64,000 nt of DNA from Agrococcus sediminis (GTDB taxonomy: Bacteria; Actinomycetota; Actinomycetes; Actinomycetales; Microbacteriaceae): positions 14,161 to 78,160 of the forward strand of contig NZ_VOIR01000015.1 of assembly GCF_007923295.1 (NCBI RefSeq), in the 5' to 3' direction. Under the pieces are notes generated by a model, which worked only from the letters and a program-made list of their open reading frames with translations, did no database searches and was not told the origin of the DNA. Shown here in pieces: positions 51,960 through 63,456 of the stretch. Position numbers and translations under genes: made by a program. Numbering within the stretch: position 1 is the stretch's first letter; every line of letters begins with the position of its first letter.

Positions 51960-53605
51960 AGCGCATCCTCGCCGCCGCCGCGGCCGTGCTCGTGCTCGCC
52001 GGCTGCGTCGCCATCCCCGACTCCGGCCCCGTCACCGAGGGCCACGTCGACGCGGGCGAGCAGGCCGACGACCTGGTCTTCCTCGCGCAGGAGCCGCAGC
52101 CGGGTGCCACGCAGGAGGAGATCGTGCGCGGCTTCCTGAGCGCCGCGATCAGCCCCGGCGACGACTTCGCGATCGCCCGCGAGTACCTCACCGGCGAGGC
52201 GGCCGAGCAGTGGGACCCGGGCGCGGGCGTGCTCGTGCGCTCGGGGCAGCCCGAGGTGTCGCTCGGCGGCGAGACGACCGCGACGGCCGTGACGACCGCC
52301 GTCTCCGAGCTCGACGGCTCGGGCGCGCTGCAGCTGCTCGACGCCGACCGCATGCTCGAGTTCCGGCTGCTGCAGGTGGCGGGGGAGTGGCGCATCTCGC
52401 AGGCGCCCGACGGCATCGTGCTGTCGAGCTTCCACTTCGCGCAGCTCTTCCGCCCGCACACGCTGCACTGGCTGACGCCCGACGGCACCCGCACCGTGCC
52501 GGAGGTGCGCTGGTTCGAGCGCACCGCGACCACGCTGCCCGGCCGCATGGTCGACGCGCTGCTCGCGGGGCCGTCGAGCTGGATCGCGCCCGCCGTCACG
52601 ACCGCGGGCGCCCCGGACGCGCACACCATCGGCGAGCCCCTCGTGTCGGGCACGATCGTCACCGTCACGCTCGACTTCGCGCAGGTCGAGCAGCTCGGCA
52701 GCGGCAGCCTCGAGCCGCTCTCGACGCAGCTGGCGCTCTCGCTGCGCTCGATCGGCGCCCGGGAGGTGCGCATCCAGGTCGAGGGCCTCGACGGCTTCAC
52801 CGCCTCGAGCGCGTCGGCGCAGCCCGTGGACGACGGCGACGTCGACCAGCGGCCGCTCGTGCTCGACGGCACGTCGCTGCGCTCGATCGGCGGCGGCGCC
52901 GCGGCGATCGAGGACGTCGGGCCGGCGCTCTCGGCCATCGGCGCCACGAGCTACACGGTCGGCGCCGCGGGCGGCGTCGCGACGACGGGCTCCACCGCCG
53001 CGTGGCTCGAGTCGGGCGCCGCGCCCGTGGTCATCTCGACGGGCTCGGCGATCGTGCCGACCGTCGACGACACGGGCTGGGTGCTGCTGCAGGAGCAGGG
53101 CACGCCGCAGGCGCTCGTCGCGTGGCACGACGGCGAGCGCAGCGCCCTGCCGCTGCCGCCGGGCGGCACCGCGCGCCTCGCCGCGATGGAGCTCTCGCGC
53201 GACGGCGCGCGCCTCGCGGTCACGACCGTGGAGGGCAGCGAGAGCGAGGTGTGGGTCGCGGCCGTCATGCGCGACGGGTCCGGGAGGCCCGTCTCGCTCG
53301 GCGAGCCCTACCGGCTGCCGCGCGTCGACGGGGCGGCGACCGACATCACCTGGGTGAGCTCGACCGAGGTGGCGGTGCTCGCCGCGAACGGCGACGAGTC
53401 GCAGATCGTGATGCTCGCGGTCGGCGGCGCCGCGGAGCAGCTGCCGGCGCCGGGCGAGGCGGTGCGCGCGATCGTCGGCGGCAGCGAGGGCGCATCGACG
53501 CTGCGGGCGCTCGGCGCCGACGGCTCGCTGCTGTCGCTCCGGGGCCGCGTCTGGACGGCGGCGACGGGGCTCGCGCCCATCACGCTCATCGCGACGCAGC
53601 AGTAG
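51956..53605 (+). CDS. lpqB: Lipoprotein LpqB, MtrAB accessory protein
   Basis: The product has 549 residues, the usual LpqB length. The lipobox is VLAGC (Cys17), followed by VAIPDSGPVTEGHVD. A GerMN-like region (TATTLPGRMVDALLAGPSSW to LSLRSIGAREVRIQVEGLDGF) is followed by a beta-propeller-like C-terminal half (LAAMELSRDGARLAVTTVEGSESEVWVAAV). In mycobacteria LpqB binds the MtrB extracellular domain and modulates signalling. It is translationally coupled to mtrB. Confidence 0.95.
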   Translation: MKRILAAAAAVLVLAGCVAIPDSGPVTEGHVDAGEQADDLVFLAQEPQPGATQEEIVRGFLSAAISPGDDFAIAREYLTGEAAEQWDPGAGVLVRSGQPEVSLGGETTATAVTTAVSELDGSGALQLLDADRMLEFRLLQVAGEWRISQAPDGIVLSSFHFAQLFRPHTLHWLTPDGTRTVPEVRWFERTATTLPGRMVDALLAGPSSWIAPAVTTAGAPDAHTIGEPLVSGTIVTVTLDFAQVEQLGSGSLEPLSTQLALSLRSIGAREVRIQVEGLDGFTASSASAQPVDDGDVDQRPLVLDGTSLRSIGGGAAAIEDVGPALSAIGATSYTVGAAGGVATTGSTAAWLESGAAPVVISTGSAIVPTVDDTGWVLLQEQGTPQALVAWHDGERSALPLPPGGTARLAAMELSRDGARLAVTTVEGSESEVWVAAVMRDGSGRPVSLGEPYRLPRVDGAATDITWVSSTEVAVLAANGDESQIVMLAVGGAAEQLPAPGEAVRAIVGGSEGASTLRALGADGSLLSLRGRVWTAATGLAPITLIATQQ

Positions 53606-53612
53606 CACGCTC

Positions 53613-53620
53613 TCCACAGG
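53613..53620 (+). promoter_or_regulatory. TCCACAGG box, 50 nt before the ComF-like start
   Basis: It has the same octamer and distance as at 13935 and 32896. It lies directly after the lpqB stop. Confidence 0.5.
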
Positions 53621-53670
53621 CGGCGGCGCTCGCGGCCCGCGCCGGCGCATCCGCCCGCCATCCTCCGTGC

Positions 53671-54312
53671 ATGGGGATCGGCGGCGCGCTGCGCGAGGCG
53701 GCGAGCGTGCTGTGGCCCGTCGCGTGCGCGGGCTGCGGCGCGTCCGACGTCGCGGTGTGCGCGCCGTGCGCGGCGCTGCTCACCGGCGACCCCGTGCGCG
53801 GCGACGTCGACGGCGTGCCGCTTCTCGCGGCCGCCGCGTACGAGGGGGAGGTGCGGATGCTCGTGGCCGCGTGCAAGGAGCACGGCGGCCGGGCGGAGTC
53901 TCGGGCCCTCGGCGCGGGCCTGGCGCTCGCGATCGCGCAGGCCCCCGCCGCACCGCTCGTGCGCGTGCCCTCGAGCCGCGCCGGGCTGCGGCGGCGGGGG
54001 TTCGACCCGGTCGAGCTCGTGCTGCGCGGTGCGGGGCTGCGCGCCGTGCCGCTGCGCCGCGTGGCGGGCGGCGGCGCGCAGAAGGAGCGCTCCGTCGACG
54101 AGCGCGCGAGCGCCGCGCAGGGCACGCTCGCGCTGCCGCGCCGCGATGCGGATCGCCTCGCGGGCGCGGCGGTGGTGCTCGTCGACGACGTCGTCACGAG
54201 CGGCGCGACGATGCGCGAGGCGGTGCGCGCGGTGCGCGCCGCGGGGTGCGATGCGGCCGCGATCGCCGCCGTCGCGCGGGTGCCGAGACGGGTTCCGGGA
54301 GCGCTCGGCTGA
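53671..54312 (+). CDS. ComF-like phosphoribosyltransferase-fold protein
   Basis: The product has 213 residues. An N-terminal zinc ribbon has Cys19, Cys22, Cys30 and Cys33 (CAGCGASDVAVCAPC). The PRTase domain has VVLVDDVVTSGATMREAV, the PRPP-binding loop, preceded by RVPSSRAGLRRRGFDPVELVL. ComF is needed for DNA uptake in transformable bacteria; in actinobacteria this gene is regularly found between lpqB and hpf. The presence of the TCCACAGG box rather than the standard -10 suggests separate control. Confidence 0.88.
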   Translation: MGIGGALREAASVLWPVACAGCGASDVAVCAPCAALLTGDPVRGDVDGVPLLAAAAYEGEVRMLVAACKEHGGRAESRALGAGLALAIAQAPAAPLVRVPSSRAGLRRRGFDPVELVLRGAGLRAVPLRRVAGGGAQKERSVDERASAAQGTLALPRRDADRLAGAAVVLVDDVVTSGATMREAVRAVRAAGCDAAAIAAVARVPRRVPGALG

Positions 54313-54396
54313 GCCCGGGGCGCCGGGGGTAGAGTGACGGCACGCAAGTCGGCGCAGCAGCCGCAAGCGCCGACGCCCTACCCATGGGAGGCCACT

Positions 54397-55074
54397 ATGG
54401 AGATCACGTTCGGCGCCAAGGGCGCAGACATCACGGACCGCTTCCGCGCCTACGCGGAGGAGAAGCTGGCGAAGGTCACGCAGCTCCTGCCCCGTGCCAC
54501 TGCCCTCGACGTCAAGCTCACCCGCCACGCGGATGCGCACTCCGCGATCGCCGGCGGACGGGTCGAGATCACCGTCCACGGGCCCGGCTCGATCATCCGT
54601 GCCGAGTCCGACGGGCCCGACAAGTACATGGCCTTCGACTCCGCCTACCACCGCATCATGGAGCGCGCGAGGCGCGCCCACGACAAGCGCCACGACCACA
54701 GCGCCCGCAAGCGCACCCCGCTGCGGGAGGCCGCGGCGAACGGCTTCGAGCAGGTCGCCATCACGCCCGCCGACCCCGCCGTCGTCGAGGCGGTCGCGAC
54801 CGGCTCCGTGCCGACGATCGAGCCCGATCGCGAGCAGGAGCACGAGTGGTCGCCCGTGGTGATCCGCGAGAAGCGCTTCCCCGCGAAGCGCATGGGTGTG
54901 CGCGAGGCGGTCGACCAGATGGAGCTCGTGGGCCACCCCTTCTACCTCTTCGTCGACGAGGCGAGCGGCGAGTGCGCCGTCGTCTACCGGCGCAAGGGCT
55001 GGTCCTACGGCGTGATCTCCCTCGACGAGGAGCAGGCCGAGTCGGCCGCGAGCGCCGAGCGCGCCGCCTCCTGA
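54397..55074 (+). CDS. hpf: Ribosome hibernation promoting factor, long form
   Basis: The product has 225 residues. The N-terminal ribosome-binding domain is [24 protein letters not shown] to [18 protein letters not shown]. The linker is followed by the C-terminal dimerisation domain [35 protein letters not shown]. Long HPF alone makes 100S ribosome dimers in stationary phase. ATG 54397 has GGGAGG upstream and gives the normal N-terminus. TAGAGT at 54332-54337 gives a leader of about 55 nt. A strong terminator follows. Confidence 0.96.
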   Translation: MEITFGAKGADITDRFRAYAEEKLAKVTQLLPRATALDVKLTRHADAHSAIAGGRVEITVHGPGSIIRAESDGPDKYMAFDSAYHRIMERARRAHDKRHDHSARKRTPLREAAANGFEQVAITPADPAVVEAVATGSVPTIEPDREQEHEWSPVVIREKRFPAKRMGVREAVDQMELVGHPFYLFVDEASGECAVVYRRKGWSYGVISLDEEQAESAASAERAAS

Positions 55075-55079
55075 CCCCT

Positions 55080-55117
55080 CCGAACGGCGTCCCGGCACTG
55101 CCTGGGACGCCGTTCGG
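55080..55117 (+). terminator. Terminator of hpf (14-bp perfect stem)
   Basis: CCGAACGGCGTCCC (55080-55093) pairs exactly with GGGACGCCGTTCGG (55104-55117) around a 10-nt loop. It separates hpf from secA, whose own -10-like TACGAT lies at 55128-55133. Confidence 0.85.
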
Positions 55118-55187
55118 CGCGCGTTGCTACGATGGGCAGTCGGTTCCCGGACCGCCACCTCGCCCCGATGCACGGAAGGCTCACCTC

Positions 55188-57986
<2,799 letters not shown>

Positions 57987-58001
57987 CGGGTCTCGCGAGG
58001 C

Positions 58002-59072
58002 TCAATCCAGCGACTGCAGCCCGTTCCAGGCGGTGACGCCGAGCGGCGGTCCGTAGGCGCCGGTGTCGCCGCCGTTGGAGTAGACGGCGGTGATGTGGCC
58101 GGCGCCGGTCGCCAGGTCGACGTTCGACACCCATCCGGAGCCCGAGGCGCCGTCGCCCATGACGCAGTCGGCGCCGTAGTTGGCGTCGCCGCCCGCGCCG
58201 TAGCTCAGCCGGTCCTCGGCGCAGTGCCGCAGCACCTCCGAGTCGAAGGGGTCGTTGCCCGGATAGCCGGCGATCACGACGCCGTTCGTCTCGGCGGTGA
58301 AGCTGATGCCCTGGCCGCCGACGACCTGCTCGAGGGTGCGGCCGCCCTGCGGCGCGAAGCGGATGAAGCCGAAGTCGAAGCCCATCCAGCCGTCGTCGTC
58401 GGCGCCGTCGAGCCAGCGCGTGTTGGCCTCGAGGTACTGCTCGGGCACCCACCACCGCTCGGCCTCCCACACGCCGTACGGGGTGTCGCCGCGCTCGTAG
58501 CCGGGGGCGAAGAGGATGCGGTCGTACCAGTCGCGCGTCTCGTCGTCGAAGATGCAGTGGGCGGCGGTCGCGACGATGAGCCCCGAGTCGCTGTTGATGA
58601 CGGTGCCGGTGCAGGTGAAGTCGCCCTCGGAGGTGCTGAGCTCGAGCCTGCCGACGGTGCTGAGCAGCAGGTTGCGGCTCGTGCCGTTGGCCTCCGCGGG
58701 CAGCAGCTCGTCGCCGCCGTCGTGCACGGGCAGCGCGATGCCGGGCTGCACCGCCGCCGTGCCGCGGGTCGGCTCGAGCACCATGTCGAACGCGGCGTCG
58801 GGCAGGTAGCCGTCGACGGTCTCGCCGCGCGAGCCCGCGTACAGCTCGCCGGTGTCGGCGCCGGTCTCGTCGGCGTCGGTGATGGGCTCGTCGGGCTCGA
58901 CCGGCAGCGCCTCGCCCTGCTGCGGCTGCGTCGTCGGCGACGGCACCGGCAGCGGCGTGGTCGGCGGCAGCGTGATCTCGCCGGGGAGCGGCGGCGGCAG
59001 GATGACGCATCCGCCGACGGCGAGGACGGCGGCGAGAGCGGCGGCGGCTGCCGCGAGGCGGGTCGTGCGCAT
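58002..59072 (-). CDS. Trypsin-like serine protease lipoprotein
   Basis: The product has 356 residues. The lipobox is AVGGC (Cys22) and a Pro/Thr-rich linker leads to the protease domain from about residue 130. The triad is His172 (VATAAHC), Asp233 (GFDFGFIRF) and Ser310 (GDGASGSGW); the usual GDSGG is replaced by GASGSG. Extra Cys (FTCTG, HCAED, ADCVMG) suggest disulphides. It is anchored outside the membrane and resembles actinobacterial glutamyl-endopeptidase-like exported proteases. TAGCGT plus GGGAGG precede the ATG. Confidence 0.88.
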   Translation of the reverse strand: MRTTRLAAAAAALAAVLAVGGCVILPPPLPGEITLPPTTPLPVPSPTTQPQQGEALPVEPDEPITDADETGADTGELYAGSRGETVDGYLPDAAFDMVLEPTRGTAAVQPGIALPVHDGGDELLPAEANGTSRNLLLSTVGRLELSTSEGDFTCTGTVINSDSGLIVATAAHCIFDDETRDWYDRILFAPGYERGDTPYGVWEAERWWVPEQYLEANTRWLDGADDDGWMGFDFGFIRFAPQGGRTLEQVVGGQGISFTAETNGVVIAGYPGNDPFDSEVLRHCAEDRLSYGAGGDANYGADCVMGDGASGSGWVSNVDLATGAGHITAVYSNGGDTGAYGPPLGVTAWNGLQSLD

Positions 59073-59137
59073 GGCCCTCCCACGCTAAGCGGATGCGGGC
59101 GGCGACGGCTGGGAGCGCGCCCCGAGCCGCGCGGGGT

Positions 59138-59884
59138 TCAGGCGGGCGGCGCGACCGCGACGAGCAGGATGGCCGTCCAGTGGCAGAGGAACGCGATCAC
59201 GGTGCAGACGTGGAAGATCTCGTGGAAGCCGAAGCGGCCGGGGAACGGGTTCGGCTTCTTCATGCCGTAGATCACCGCGCCCACCGAGTAGGCGAGCCCG
59301 CCCGCGATGACGAGCATCGCGGTGACCGCGTTCGCGGCCCAGATCTGCGGCAGGAACGCGACCGCCGCCCAGCCGAGCGCGAGGTAGATCGGCACGTAGA
59401 GCCAGCGCGGCGCGCCCAGCCAGAAGACGCGGAAGGCGATGCCCACGATCGCGCCCGCCCAGACGACGCTCAGCAGGATCCAGTCGGTCGGCGAGGGCAG
59501 CGTGAGCAGCGAGATCGGCGTGTAGCTGCCGGCGATGAGCAGGAAGATGTTGGCGTGGTCGAGGCGCTTCAGCAGCACGCGCGTGCGCTCCTGCCAGTGG
59601 AAGCGGTGGTAGACGGCCGAGATGCCGAACAGCAGCACGCTCGAGAGCGCGAAGACAGCGGATGCGGTCTTCGCGAGCGCCCCGTCGGCGACGATCACGA
59701 GCACGATGCCGGCGATGAGCGCGAGGGGAGCGGTGCCCGCGTGGATCCAGCCGCGCCAGGTGGGCTTGTGCTCGATCGCGGCCTCGGCGATCGCGTCGCC
59801 CGCTGCCTCGATGAGCGGCAGGTGCGGGGTCTCGGGCTCGCTCGATCGCACCTCGTGGCGCTCGGGCTCGGTCGTGGATGCCAT
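59138..59884 (-). CDS. Hemolysin III / TrhA (PAQR-fold) membrane protein
   Basis: The product has 248 residues with seven predicted helices. The metal-binding motifs of the PAQR/hemolysin III superfamily are AVYHRFHW in helix 2 and HEIFHVCTVIAFLCHW in helix 7. SYTPISLL and LDHANIFLLIAGS are also characteristic. It may control membrane lipid homeostasis or be a hydrolase of lipids; haemolysis is not implied. The start at 59884 has TACGCT 6 nt upstream. It is divergent from the isoprenyl synthase, 70 bp away. Confidence 0.92.
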   Translation of the reverse strand: MASTTEPERHEVRSSEPETPHLPLIEAAGDAIAEAAIEHKPTWRGWIHAGTAPLALIAGIVLVIVADGALAKTASAVFALSSVLLFGISAVYHRFHWQERTRVLLKRLDHANIFLLIAGSYTPISLLTLPSPTDWILLSVVWAGAIVGIAFRVFWLGAPRWLYVPIYLALGWAAVAFLPQIWAANAVTAMLVIAGGLAYSVGAVIYGMKKPNPFPGRFGFHEIFHVCTVIAFLCHWTAILLVAVAPPA

Positions 59885-59941
59885 GCCTACAGCGTACGGC
59901 GTACGCAGTGCCGCGGCGAGCATCCTCGCGAGCGCAGCCGA

Positions 59942-59947
59942 TAGATT
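59942..59947 (+). promoter_or_regulatory. -10 box of the Z-isoprenyl synthase (leaderless)
   Basis: TAGATT lies 7 nt before the GTG at 59955. Confidence 0.6.
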
Positions 59948-59954
59948 GCCCTCT

Positions 59955-60731
59955 GTGCGACTCCGCAGCGCTCCGGGCTCCCGCCTCGTCTACCGCTACT
60001 ACGAGCGGCGGCTGCGGCGCGACCTGCGACGGGTCGCCGTGCCGCGCCACATCGCCATGATCATCGACGGCAACCGCCGCTGGGCGCGCGAGCAGAACCT
60101 CGCCACCGCCGGCCACGGGCACCGGGCCGGGGCCGCGCGGCTGCGCGAGTTCGTCGACTGGTGCGCCGAGATCGACGTGGAGGTCGTGACCCTCTACCTG
60201 CTCTCGCGCGACAACCTCACGGGCCGCGCGAGCGCCGAGCTCGGCGAGCTGTGCGAGATCATCGCCGAGCTCGCCGACGACCTCTCGCGCATCCCCGGCC
60301 GGCGCATCCGCCACGTCGGCGACACCGCGGGCCTGCCCGCGCCGCTCGTCGCCGCGCTCGAGGGCGCGGTCGCGCGCAGCGCCGACCAGCAGGGCATCTG
60401 CGTCAACCTCGCCGTCGGCTACGGCGGGCGCCACGAGCTGGTCGAGGCGGTGCGACGCATCCTCTCGTCGGCCGGCGCGGCGACGCCCGCCGAGCTCGCC
60501 GAGCGGCTCACGCCCGAGCTCATCGCCGAGCACCTCTCGACCGCGGGGCAGCCCGACCCCGACCTCGTCATCCGCACCTCGGGCGAGCAGCGGCTGAGCG
60601 ACTTCATGCTCTGGCAGAGCGCCCACAGCGAGTTCTACTTCGTCGAGGCGCTCGGGCCCGACCTCCGCGAGGTCGACTTCCTGCGCGCGGTGCGCGCCTA
60701 CGGGCTGCGCGAGCGGCGCTACGGGCGCTGA
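59955..60731 (+). CDS. uppS: Short-chain Z-isoprenyl diphosphate synthase
   Basis: The product has 258 residues, UPP synthetase family. The catalytic Asp38 lies in AMIIDGNRRWAREQNL. The C-terminal block is DLVIRTSGEQRLSDFMLWQSAHSEFYFVE. The N-terminal YRYYERRLRRDL and the length resemble actinobacterial Rv1086-type Z-farnesyl diphosphate synthases rather than the longer decaprenyl enzyme, but product length cannot be settled here. It feeds the polyprenyl phosphate used in wall synthesis and protein mannosylation. The 193 bp that follow hold the phoH2 leader. Confidence 0.9.
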   Translation: MRLRSAPGSRLVYRYYERRLRRDLRRVAVPRHIAMIIDGNRRWAREQNLATAGHGHRAGAARLREFVDWCAEIDVEVVTLYLLSRDNLTGRASAELGELCEIIAELADDLSRIPGRRIRHVGDTAGLPAPLVAALEGAVARSADQQGICVNLAVGYGGRHELVEAVRRILSSAGAATPAELAERLTPELIAEHLSTAGQPDPDLVIRTSGEQRLSDFMLWQSAHSEFYFVEALGPDLREVDFLRAVRAYGLRERRYGR

Positions 60732-60924
60732 CCGAACGGCACGTGACGATCGTGTGAACTCGCGGCGCGCATCCGTGTGTCGCCGCCGGTCCGCGGCGCC
60801 GCGCGAGCGTACATTCGGCGGTGTCGGGCATCTCCGCCCGGCGAGCGAGCGGCCTTCGCGCCAGCGAGCACCACGGGAGGCGACGGCCGCGTGAGATCCG
60901 ACCCCGGTCGGAAGGGAGCGCCAC

Positions 60925-62262
60925 GTGCCTGAGATCGCCACCACCCCCGCCAGCGGCTCCGTCGAGGTCGAGACGACCGACACCCGCCAGCGCACCTACG
61001 TGCTCGACACGAGCGTGCTGCTGTCCGACCCGGGGGCGATCCACCGCTTCGCCGAGCACTCCGTCGTGATCCCCGTGATCGTGATCGCCGAGCTCGAGAA
61101 GAAGCGGCACGATCCCGAGATCGGCTACTTCGCCCGCAAGGCCCTGCGGAACCTCGACGACCTGCGCGTCGCGCACGAGCGGCTCGACTTCCCGGTGCCG
61201 ACCGAGGGCGGCGGCAGCCTGCGGGTCGAGCTCAACCACACGAACCAGCAGGTGCTGCCCAGCGGCCTGCAGCTGGGCGACAACGACTCGCGCATCCTCG
61301 CCGTCGCGTCGAACCTCGCCGGCGACGGCCTCGACGTCTGCGTCGTGTCGAAGGACATGCCGATGCGCGTCAAGGCGGCCTCGATCGGCCTCGCCGCCGA
61401 GGAGTACCTCGCCGAGCAGGCCGTCGACTCGGGCTGGATGGGCACGGCCGAGCTCGCGCTCTCGGGCGAGCAGATCAACCGGCTGTACGAGGACGAGCGG
61501 CTCGAGACGGATGCGGTGGCCGGCATGCCCGTCAACACGGGCCTCGTGATCTCCTCCGAGCGCGGCTCGGCGCTCGGCCGCGTCACCCGCGCCGGCGAGA
61601 TCACGCTCGTGCGCGGCGACCGCGACGTCTTCGGCGTGCACGGCCGCTCGGCCGAGCAGCGCCTCGCGATCGACCTGCTGCTCGACGAGCAGGTCGGGAT
61701 CGTCTCGCTCGGCGGCTCGGCCGGCACGGGCAAGTCGGCGCTCGCGCTCGCCGCGGGGCTCGAGGCGGTGCTCGAGCGGCGCCTGCACAAGAAGGTCATC
61801 GTCTTCCGCCCGCTGTACGCGGTCGGCGGCCAGGAGCTCGGCTACCTGCCCGGCGACAAGGACGAGAAGATGAACCCCTGGGGCCAGGCGATCTACGACA
61901 CGCTCGGCGCGCTCGTGAGCGACAACGTGCTCGACGAGGTCGCCGACCGGGGCATGCTCGAGGTGCTGCCGCTCACGCACATCCGCGGGCGCTCGCTGCA
62001 CGACGCGTTCGTGATCGTCGACGAGGCGCAGTCGCTCGAGCGCAACGTGCTGCTGACGGTGCTGAGCCGCATCGGCCAGAACTCGCGCGTCGTGCTCACG
62101 CACGACGTCGCGCAGCGCGACAACCTGCGGGTCGGCCGCCACGACGGCGTCGCGAGCGTCATCGAGACGCTCAAGGGCAACGAGCTCTTCGGGCACATCA
62201 CGCTCACCCGCAGCGAGCGCTCGCGCATCGCCGCGCTCGTGACGAGCCTGCTGGAGGGCTGA
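60925..62262 (+). CDS. phoH2: PhoH2: PIN domain fused to PhoH helicase/RNase
   Basis: The product has 445 residues. The N-terminal PIN RNase domain starts at [12 protein letters not shown] (Asp28 as the first acidic residue), with [12 protein letters not shown] and [11 protein letters not shown] further on. The C-terminal PhoH ATPase has [13 protein letters not shown] as P-loop, [15 protein letters not shown] and [13 protein letters not shown]. Such fusions unwind and cleave RNA and act as the toxin of the phoAT-phoH2 pair in mycobacteria. GGAAGGGAG is 7 nt before the GTG. A -10-like TACATT near 60811 would give a leader of about 100 nt. Confidence 0.95.
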   Translation: MPEIATTPASGSVEVETTDTRQRTYVLDTSVLLSDPGAIHRFAEHSVVIPVIVIAELEKKRHDPEIGYFARKALRNLDDLRVAHERLDFPVPTEGGGSLRVELNHTNQQVLPSGLQLGDNDSRILAVASNLAGDGLDVCVVSKDMPMRVKAASIGLAAEEYLAEQAVDSGWMGTAELALSGEQINRLYEDERLETDAVAGMPVNTGLVISSERGSALGRVTRAGEITLVRGDRDVFGVHGRSAEQRLAIDLLLDEQVGIVSLGGSAGTGKSALALAAGLEAVLERRLHKKVIVFRPLYAVGGQELGYLPGDKDEKMNPWGQAIYDTLGALVSDNVLDEVADRGMLEVLPLTHIRGRSLHDAFVIVDEAQSLERNVLLTVLSRIGQNSRVVLTHDVAQRDNLRVGRHDGVASVIETLKGNELFGHITLTRSERSRIAALVTSLLEG

Positions 62263-62276
62263 GCGCCGCCCACGCC

Positions 62277-62332
62277 GACCCGTTCCACCCTGCTGGACCC
62301 GGTGCACCGGGTCGGTGGCGGTGGAACGGGTC
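62277..62332. repeat. Nested palindromic element, copy 5 (best preserved)
   Basis: Outer arms GACCCGTTCCACC (62277-62289) and GGTGGAACGGGTC (62320-62332) are perfect 13-bp complements. Inside lies the perfect palindrome GACCCGGTGCACCGGGTC (62296-62313). It sits between phoH2 and the AlkZ-like gene. Confidence 0.92.
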
Positions 62333-62391
62333 GGCGGCGCGGGTGCACGGATGCGCGGGCGCGCGTGGGCGGGCACGGCTAGCGTGGCCGC

Positions 62392-63450
62392 ATGGCCGCT
62401 CCGAGGTCGCTGACCGCAGCTCAGGCGCGCCGCATGCGCATCGCCGCGCAGGAGGTGCGCGGCTCGCAGCGCGCGCCGGCCGACGCCGTGCGCCGCATGG
62501 TCGCGATGCAGGGGCAGGACCTGCCGCAGGTGCTGCGCGCGATCGCGATCCGCTCGGCACCCGGCACGGGGCTCGCCGAGGTGCGCGCCGCCTTCGACGC
62601 GGGCGAGCTCGTGCGATCGTGGGCGATGCGCGGCACCCTCTTCGTCGCGACCCCCGACGACCTCGCGGTGCTGCACGCCGCGACCGTCGATCGCCTGCGG
62701 CCGCAGGAGTGGCGCATGTGCGCGTCGCGCGGCATCGACGCGCCGACCGCCGACGCGGCCGTGGCCGTGCTGCGCGAGGTGCTCGCGCCGGGACCCGTCG
62801 CGCGACGCGCGCTGCTGGCGGCGTGGGAGGCGGCGGGCATCGCGACGGGCGGCGGGCGCGGCTACCACCTGCTGGCGCTCTCGGCCTACGACGGGCTCGT
62901 GCGCTTCGGGCCGTTCGAGGGCGCCGAGCAGCTGCTCGTCGGCGGGCCGCCGCCCGAGGTGCGCGAGCCCGCCGCCGCGCTCGACGAGGCGCTCGCCCGC
63001 TGGGCGGCGGCGCGCGGCCCCGCGCGGGCCGACGACGCGGCGTGGTGGACGGGACTGCCCAAGCGGCCCGTCCGCGCGGCGCTCGAGCGCGCATCCGACC
63101 CCGATCGCCGCGTGCTCGACCGGGTGCTGGTCGAGGGTGTCGAGATGCTCGTGGCGGCCGGGGCCGCCGAGGCGCCGCGCTCAGGGGTCGTGCTCGTGCC
63201 CGGGTTCGACGAGTGGCTGCTGGGCTACGGCGACCGCTCGCTCGCAGTGAGCGGGGCGGCGATGCAGGCGATCGTGCCGGGCGGCAACGGCGTCTTCCGG
63301 CCGGTGGTGCTCGTCGACGGCGTCGCGGTCGGCACGTGGCGACTGCCCGCCGGCGGCCGCGGCGAGCCGGTGCTCGAGCTCGTCGCGCCCGTGCCGCCGC
63401 GCACGCTCGCGGCGATCGAGGCGGCGCTGCGGCGCTGGCCGCACCGCTGA
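62392..63450 (+). CDS. Winged-helix DNA-binding protein, AlkZ/YcaQ-like
   Basis: The product has 352 residues of the HTH_42 family, whose characterised members (AlkZ, YcaQ) are DNA glycosylases that unhook crosslinks or alkylated bases. The catalytic-site QxQ motif appears as Gln40-Gly-Gln42 in VAMQGQDLPQ. RSWAMRGTLFV and LAPGPVARRALLAAWEAAG fit the winged-helix array, and VLVPGFDEWLLGYGDRS the beta-barrel end. TAGCGT (62380-62385) is 6 nt before the ATG. Its stop is 6 bp from the convergent anti-sigma gene. Confidence 0.85.
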   Translation: MAAPRSLTAAQARRMRIAAQEVRGSQRAPADAVRRMVAMQGQDLPQVLRAIAIRSAPGTGLAEVRAAFDAGELVRSWAMRGTLFVATPDDLAVLHAATVDRLRPQEWRMCASRGIDAPTADAAVAVLREVLAPGPVARRALLAAWEAAGIATGGGRGYHLLALSAYDGLVRFGPFEGAEQLLVGGPPPEVREPAAALDEALARWAAARGPARADDAAWWTGLPKRPVRAALERASDPDRRVLDRVLVEGVEMLVAAGAAEAPRSGVVLVPGFDEWLLGYGDRSLAVSGAAMQAIVPGGNGVFRPVVLVDGVAVGTWRLPAGGRGEPVLELVAPVPPRTLAAIEAALRRWPHR

Positions 63451-63456
63451 GCGGGC

